A stretch of DNA of 49,047 bases from Plakobranchus ocellatus (taxonomy: Eukaryota; Mollusca; Gastropoda; Plakobranchidae). A program made the translations under genes and the position numbers. This document shows positions 42,986 through 49,047 of this stretch, piece by piece. Where the stretch lies: positions 142,756-191,802 of the forward strand of contig BLXT01006781.1 of NCBI GenBank assembly GCA_019648995.1, given 5' to 3'. The stretch's first letter is position 1; every line of letters starts with the position of its first letter. The notes under the pieces are model-generated. The model worked only from the letters and a program-made list of their open reading frames with translations, was not told the DNA's origin and did no database searches.

Positions 42986-45886
42986 AATGATTTCTTGGAG
43001 TGGGCAAGCTTATGATAAAAGAAACTTAATTTTATGGTCAATTTTGACATCGTTATCACTGTTGTAGTTTCTCACCCTTTTATTATTACCCAGAATCCAT
43101 TATTGATCTCAGATCTCAGCAATAGCTTTTCGTTATACTCATTAACTCAGTGTAATTGTTTGAATGTAACATTTTAAAAAGTTTTGAGTACTTAACGGTT
43201 GTAAATTCTTTGAGCATGATATTGTTATACCACTTTTTGTTGTTTAAATGTTGTTTCTTAAGTGGTATAATAGGGTGCTCATTTTATAAAAGCTCTCGAA
43301 ATATGTTGTCTCAAAATATTTACGCAGAGATGATGTATTTCATGTATCGAAATAATTGTTTTAAAAATTAAGTTTTCAACTTTTTTTTTTCTGAGCTACT
43401 TTGAACATATGTTAATTTTATGTTTTTTCATATTATTTTTTCATATATATTTTTCATATATTTTTTTCAAATTAGTTTAATCTGTGAAGTGAAAGATTAA
43501 GTAGCTGTTTTGCAGTGTTGTTCATTGTTAGTTTCCTTTTTTTCCTCCATTCTTTTCTTTTATCTTCTTCTCTCTGAAGCATTATTTTAGGGGCATAAGA
43601 AAAAAGTTTCTTAACGCTTTGAAAATGGCTTATATAGGAATTGAAATGGTGAATGGGCTGGTGGAGCGACCTTATAATGTTAAACTATAGTTCATATAAA
43701 TATTTTCCACAGGTGTGTTTGCCTCTGTAGTTGTTTTTTTTCTATTAATATTTCCATCTTTGATGAAGAGGTTGTCTTTTTTCTTTGTTTTTATGCTTTC
43801 TTTTTTTTTTCTTGTTTTTTTGCATCCTGCTCTGATTCTGGCACTCCTACTTACATAAGTTATCAATTTGCTTTAATTTTTTTCCTCAGTTGTGCCATGT
43901 GAATACATTGTTAAGAGATTACAATATACATACATAAACTATAGGGCAGATTAAGGAGGAAAATTGTTTATTAGGAAGTGAGCAATGGAATGAGTGTGAA
44001 AAAGTAAACTGTGACTTTAGGTATTGCTGCACCCCAGTAAAATTTGGAGACAATATTACCTCTGTCAATATTGAGGGATATTGTTTTGAATAAAACTGTT
44101 TTAAGTATGCAGTACATACGCAGTGACTTTATATATGAAACTTTGTTTACAGTAAATTTAACATTATGTGCAGCACATTTTTTTGACAGGAAAAGGTAGT
44201 ATGATTTTATAGCGCTATGCTGAGGTCAGTAGTGCAGTGGTTAGTGAATTCTGCAGGAACATTTTCATCACAAGTAAGTCTGCTCTGACATGATGAATGC
44301 ATAATAATCTGAGATCGCCTTGTAGTACAAAAGGCATGTCCGTCTTGATACTTATAGGTCCACAAAGGAGCAATTTAGTTTCAGCTATAAAACTTGATAG
44401 AAACTAAGAAAGAGATTATTTCAAAGACAAAAAAAAAAAAAATAGAAGTGTCGTTATTACACGATTTAGAGTAATTTACATATCTTCCAGTCGGGCACTG
44501 GAATTTCTGCACAAGTTGGCCATTTCTAAAGATAATAATTCTATATTTATTTTTTTTTATGTATTTATTATTGTCAAAAGGATGGTATATGTTCTATGTA
44601 CTGAGCTACTAGTTAATTGGTAGAAATTGGACAGGACATGTGACTTAAACCTTTGCAGAAGATGACATATCTATGTTGCATATACTTCAATTTGTGTTTT
44701 TATAGTATTTTTTTTAATTGATCAAGAATAATGTTACATCAGTATGTCTTTTTGAGTCTCACTGTGGAATTATTTGTAAAGTTATTGTATGTTTACTTAA
44801 TTGCTTTGATTTGCACTCCTGTTTTAGTGAAACTGTTGAAACCTTATGAAACAAAGCAAAAAACCCCTAAGCAGCTCAATTGCTTACAACGTAAACAAAC
44901 ACTGATGTTTAAAACATTGCATAGGTGAGACCTTTATGAAGGGTTTTGTGTCCAAAGGAATTGCAGTGATCCATTTGTGAAAATTGAGATTTTAGTTTGA
45001 GTATTGATTATCTGTATCAGTGTCGTAAATTATTTTATCAGCTAAAATAATGTTAAAAGCTCTGCATTATTTAAATGGTAAGACAGGAAAAAGACAAATG
45101 CAAAGGAGGAGTAATCATTATTCTCAGCTTTTTGAAAATGGCTTCTAAGGAGTTATGTTATTGAAAGGTAGTATTGTTCTGCAAAAGTAAAAATTTGATA
45201 ACAGGCATTGAAGCATATGATTTGGTAATTTTATGCACTTGTAGCATAAATATAGTGAGGAAAAAATCGCACTGTAAAATATATAGTTTTGAGTCATATT
45301 TCATTTTTTGCTTACTAAAAGAAGTTTTCTTTGACTACAATGATTGAAGATGGAATTTTTGTTACTAGACTTGAAATGGTAATGGACATATTCTTGTTAC
45401 TATGAGAAGTTGTAGAGTGAATATTGTTGTTTTTCATGTGCAATAAAGGTTATCATTCTTCCAGATCGTGTAGAGCGAGACAATTAACCTTGCGTTGGTT
45501 TTTTAATGGAAATTGTGAAAAAAAATTCTATGCACCAGACTTCGTTTTGTGTCAATCTAATACAGTTTAAAAAAAAATAAATTAAAAATATACTTTATTT
45601 CTTTCCCTACGTTGTCTGACATGCAGCTTTTTCCCTCCATTTTTTTTTTCACGATAATGAGGGGCGGTAATTGTGTAAATATCAAGGGGTGGTGGAGAAA
45701 AAACTGCTTGCAAATTGTAGATGAAGTGGAAATCATAAACTGTAACTAAGATACTATAATGTTGGAAAATAAAAGTGAAAAGGGAAATGGCAAACATAAA
45801 GGGGATAAATGAAGAAATAGATAACAAGCAAAAAAAAGTTAGTTATAGTGGACCACAGTGAAATGAAGGACAGAAAGACGACCTCC

Positions 45887-45902
45887 CACACACACACACA
45901 CA
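45887..45902. repeat. (CA)n microsatellite
   Basis: Eight CA units, followed by AACTGGGGG. Confidence 0.85.
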
Positions 45903-46329
45903 AACTGGGGGCGAGTCATACTGATGATTTTGGTATAAAGCTTCTGGGATTGTTTTCTTCATTATAAGATTTGTAAGCACCAACGATCTGCACAGCTTAT
46001 AAAAACGAGAAAGCAATGCTGCAGCATTAAAAATCGTCAACCTTTTGAATTGCTGAAATTGATTTAAAAGTAAGCTTTTATTTTAAAAAAAAAACCAAAA
46101 ACCCAGTTTCCTTCTGATTCATTAAACAAGAATTTTACAAATTTGATTCATGACCACCCTTTTAGAACAAAGTCATTCTGCTCTTTGGTTTAGCAGTTTA
46201 ACGTGGCATAAAATTCAAAGTACACAAATATATATAGTATAGATGCCTTGTGCTTTTATTCCATTCTGATTTCAACCTGTCTATTGTGCCACTCATATTG
46301 CCTTTGATTGAGTTCACACACCGCTTTTC

Positions 46330-46410
46330 TACCATCTGTGTTTTTACCTTTGCCAGGTCGGGGTATGTCCAGCGGCAGAGCTCGAACCACTAACCCATTT
46401 ATAATTACCT
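46330..46410 (-). mobile_element. Possible tRNA-derived SINE scrap, minus strand
   Basis: The minus strand reads GTTAGTGGTTCGAGCTCTGC, where GGTTCGAGCTC (46378-46388) fits the polymerase III B box. The flanking A box is weak. Confidence 0.4.
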
Positions 46411-47044
46411 TCTTACAGATTAAGAGATAAAGCTAAAAGAGACATGTATAATTATATGCCAGTAGTCTCTGTGTAGAGACAATGATTAATACCAATACAT
46501 TTGATCATTGCCTCAATAGTGCCTCGCGAAGCCCCTTTGAGAGAACCATTATCATTATGTTGAACTAGATTACACTAAAACATATGAATTTCTGTTTAAT
46601 ATATCTTGCTAGATCTAACCTTGTTAGAATCTTAATCTAAGATCTAGAAAAAAATTCTTTTGTCTGACCTTTTTTCCTCTGCGGCAACTCTAGTATCCAC
46701 TAAAAATCCTGCTTTCGCTATTTTTGGAATAAAATATCAACCGAGATTTAAAAAAAAAAAAAAAAAAGACCCGTTGAAAGCCATTTGATCTTATACGTGG
46801 CTTGACTTTGGACCACATGATCAATGACATGTTCTTTTTCAGTGTTATGGTCGAAGACATGCTGTTTTAAACGTCATGGTTTTTGGAATTTCTGATACAG
46901 CCAAAGGTCTACTTGTTACGTTTCTCCAAATACATGAGGACATGGAAATTAGGAATAAATAGAATTACAAATCATTATTTGATTCCAGATGTGTTAGCAA
47001 GATAAATTCTACCCCTGATCCGTTGTGTCTCAATTTTTCTTTAC

Positions 47045-47110
47045 ATTGTAGCCCTATGCTCTAAATGTTCAGAAGGACCGGATTCCAATCCCAGTTCTAC
47101 TGATTTTTAA
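47045..47110 (+). mobile_element. Possible tRNA-derived SINE scrap
   Basis: GTAGCCCTATGCTCTAAATG, then GGACCGGATTCCAATCCCAG. The second word (47080-47092) is B-box-like and the spacing fits a tRNA-type head. Confidence 0.4.
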
Positions 47111-48372
47111 TACAAATCCTTTTTCCTAAACCTATTCCAAACTATTTTCCGAGCTTTTAAAAGCGACCGGTCTGCTACTATTTTTTTCGGTGCATTTAAA
47201 TGAGAAGGAGAAACAATGTCGCAGTGGCAACTTTCTAAAATCTCTTTCAAATGTGTTCTTAACGTCGTGATGTGGATTGTTTTAGAATAATTATAATACT
47301 TTAAAAAATGTTAACTGTAATACACCGGAGGTGGCTACAAACTATTTTGCTGTCAAAACAAAATTAAAAGGAAATTAAAACAAGAAAAATGTGGCTGATT
47401 TCATTCTGATACTTTTAAAAATGTTTACGGTTTAACTGAATCGGGTTTTTTCCCCTCATACGAACTTTATAATCTTAGGCCTAAGCTTATGTAATATATT
47501 AATGCAAACCTTTATTGTGGTTCAGCATATTTTTTAAAGACTTTACTGCGGCTAACCGATACCTTTGGCAGTAAGCAAACCCCCCAAAAATTATTGGGAT
47601 TATCTAGATCTAGATCCAAACTAACACAGGCTAAAAAGGTATGAGATTTCAAAATACTGAACCGGATGACATAAACAGAAACAATTATGAGTTAGCGAAT
47701 AACAGATATTATTAAAGTTATGCAGAGGATGTAAAAATTGCTGTGCTGGTAAGATTTTATTATAGTAGGGCAATATAAAACGAAAACCCAAATCACAAAA
47801 TGATAATGGAACTCTTTGGTACCATCACTAGTTATTTTAAATTGTGACTGGTGCAGCTCTCTACAATAATACTTATATAAAAACCCAACAAAGGACTTCA
47901 GATTTAAGGTATTTTAAAAAAGACAAGATGGATATGCTGTAAAGATTTTTAATTTTAAAATCAAATACAAGCTTATTATAAAAAAAAAAAAAAATCATGA
48001 CATTTCAGGACAGCCATCTTTCAGATAGGAATCCACATTTGCCTGCAGTTTTGGTTGTAATTGTAGTTGATAGAAAGGATTGTAAGGAAAGATAACAATT
48101 TAATTTGGACAGCTTTTTTTTTTTCAAGTAAAAATATATCAACTAAACGAACTATCGTGTAAAAAGAAAGCTTTTAAACCTCCAACTGACATTGAAAGCT
48201 CAAAGAAAAAAAAAACCGTAAAACAATTTTAATATTGTTACAATAAATGAAAAAAAAGAAGAAATAACTTTTACAGTAGGCATATGGGCTGTATAGCTGA
48301 GAGAAAGAAAAGAATGTCATCGTCTGAGGCGATAATCTCTATGAATAAAGAGATGTGTTCAATTTTTAATCC

Positions 48373-48380
48373 TGACGTCA
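48373..48380. promoter_or_regulatory. Perfect CRE palindrome TGACGTCA
   Basis: A full cAMP-response-element word, about 100 bp before a small ORF (48482-48613). One 8-bp match can occur by chance in 49 kb, so function is only a possibility. Confidence 0.3.
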
Positions 48381-48481
48381 CATTTAAAAGCAAAGGGAGA
48401 CAAGTTATTCTTTTCTTGTATGAAAGAACAATGCAGCGTTTGTGAATTCAAAATGTGATGTTTTCTCTAGATTCTGATAAG

Positions 48482-48613
48482 ATGCAGGTGAAGAATCTAG
48501 GAGCATATTCCGCAAAAATATGGACAATCGTAGGGCACATTTGCGTAGATCTGACACTCATTTTTGCTGAAGAATCGGCAACCCCATGGGTCCTTTTTAG
48601 GGCAAACGACTGA
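48482..48613 (+). CDS. Small ORF, 43 aa, hydrophobic core
   Basis: Starts MQVKNLGAYSAKIWTIVGHI, continues with CVDLTLIFAEE and ends at TGA 48611. The hydrophobic centre could be a signal anchor or chance. No family recognised. If real it might be the first exon of a gene beyond the window. Low support. Confidence 0.15.
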   Translation: MQVKNLGAYSAKIWTIVGHICVDLTLIFAEESATPWVLFRAND

Positions 48614-48696
48614 AATATATATGTAAGATTTTTTATAAGATCGTAAAACTTATTACCTCGACAATAAGGCGAGTTTTTTTCTCATTATTGTTTCTT

Positions 48697-48714
48697 TTGT
48701 GTGTGTGTGTGTGT
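48697..48714. repeat. (TG)n microsatellite
   Basis: Run of TG units (TTGTGTGTGTGTGTGTGTG) followed by a T run. Confidence 0.85.
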
Positions 48715-48977
48715 TTTTTTGTAAGTACCGGTAAGCTAAGTAATCGTTTCGAATCATTTCTTTCATCAACTTGGAAAAAAAATGTATTAAATTTACAAAC
48801 AAACGACTGAGTAAAATAAATTAAATTCTTCTTCAGTTTTTGTTGGACTATGCTGACAATAATGAACTATTTTTTAAATAAATCGTTCCCGAAAACAGCT
48901 TGCAGGAAATAGAAATTTTACTTTTCAAGAAATCAAAATATGACATACTCAAGACCACTCTGACTTTTATAATGACT

Positions 48978-48998
48978 GGAAGAGGAAGTGAAAGGAGG

Positions 48999-49047
<49 letters not shown>
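48978..49047. repeat. Purine tract ending in (GA)n at the window edge
   Basis: A purine-only tract that becomes pure GA for about the last 45 bp and is cut by the window end. Likely a contig-breaking microsatellite. Confidence 0.92.

Larger units (their letters stand above)
38000..49047. other. Gene-poor 3' region
   Basis: About 11 kb with AT-rich sequence and short chance ORFs only. Named items are listed separately: a MITE-like element, SINE-like scraps, small tandem repeats, a CRE-type word near a tiny ORF, and terminal (GA)n. I found no exon chain with protein homology. Confidence 0.6.

Noticed and set aside
44205-44300. A-box-like GTCAGTAGTGCAGTGGTTAG as a SINE head
   Set aside because: No B box at the expected distance; too weak to call.
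1-49047. CRISPR arrays, rRNA or intact tRNA genes, bacterial operons, viral genes
   Set aside because: None seen. The tandem repeats are too few and too close to be CRISPR, and tRNA-like words lack a full cloverleaf.

Overview
This is an AT-rich animal (eukaryotic) genomic window dominated by one large, intron-rich protein-coding gene on the + strand. I could join 28 exons with matching phases (2027..32188) into an uninterrupted frame of 6,378 nt, 2,125 codons plus stop. The protein is recognisable as WDR81: a divergent N-terminal region with a kinase-like relic, a BEACH domain, a helical middle interrupted by a long acidic Ser-rich insertion, and a C-terminal WD40 propeller. Known WDR81 proteins work with WDR91 on endosomes to restrain class III PI3-kinase activity and promote early-to-late endosome conversion, and they have roles in aggregate autophagy.

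The organism is probably a mollusc, perhaps a freshwater pulmonate snail. This rests on the WDR81 divergence from vertebrates, the AT-richness, tRNA-derived SINE-like pieces and abundant CTAGATCTAGATC-type motifs, which I associate with such genomes. It is an inference, not a proof.

Layout. 1-2026: upstream DNA with a LINE scrap and a cluster of CTAGATC motifs. 2027-32188: WDR81; its introns hold a LINE reverse-transcriptase tail (minus strand), SINE-like pieces, tandem repeats, a polypyrimidine mirror tract and, in the last intron, a nearly full-length but frame-broken mariner element with clear inverted repeats and TA target sites. 32189-36300: 3' UTR, then repeat-rich DNA including an inverted-repeat pair 1.4 kb apart. 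36324-37938 (minus): a decayed copy of a multi-copy, cysteine-motif, transposase-like protein with a degenerate tandem-repeat N-terminal part. 38000-49047: about 11 kb with no recognisable gene, one short MITE-like inverted-repeat element, SINE-like scraps, small tandem repeats, and a (GA)n run at the window end.

Only WDR81 is a convincing functional gene. I saw no rRNA, canonical tRNA, CRISPR array or bacterial-type system. The least explained items are the decayed minus-strand gene at 36-38 kb and the two inverted-repeat elements whose ends share a GTGGTCT core.
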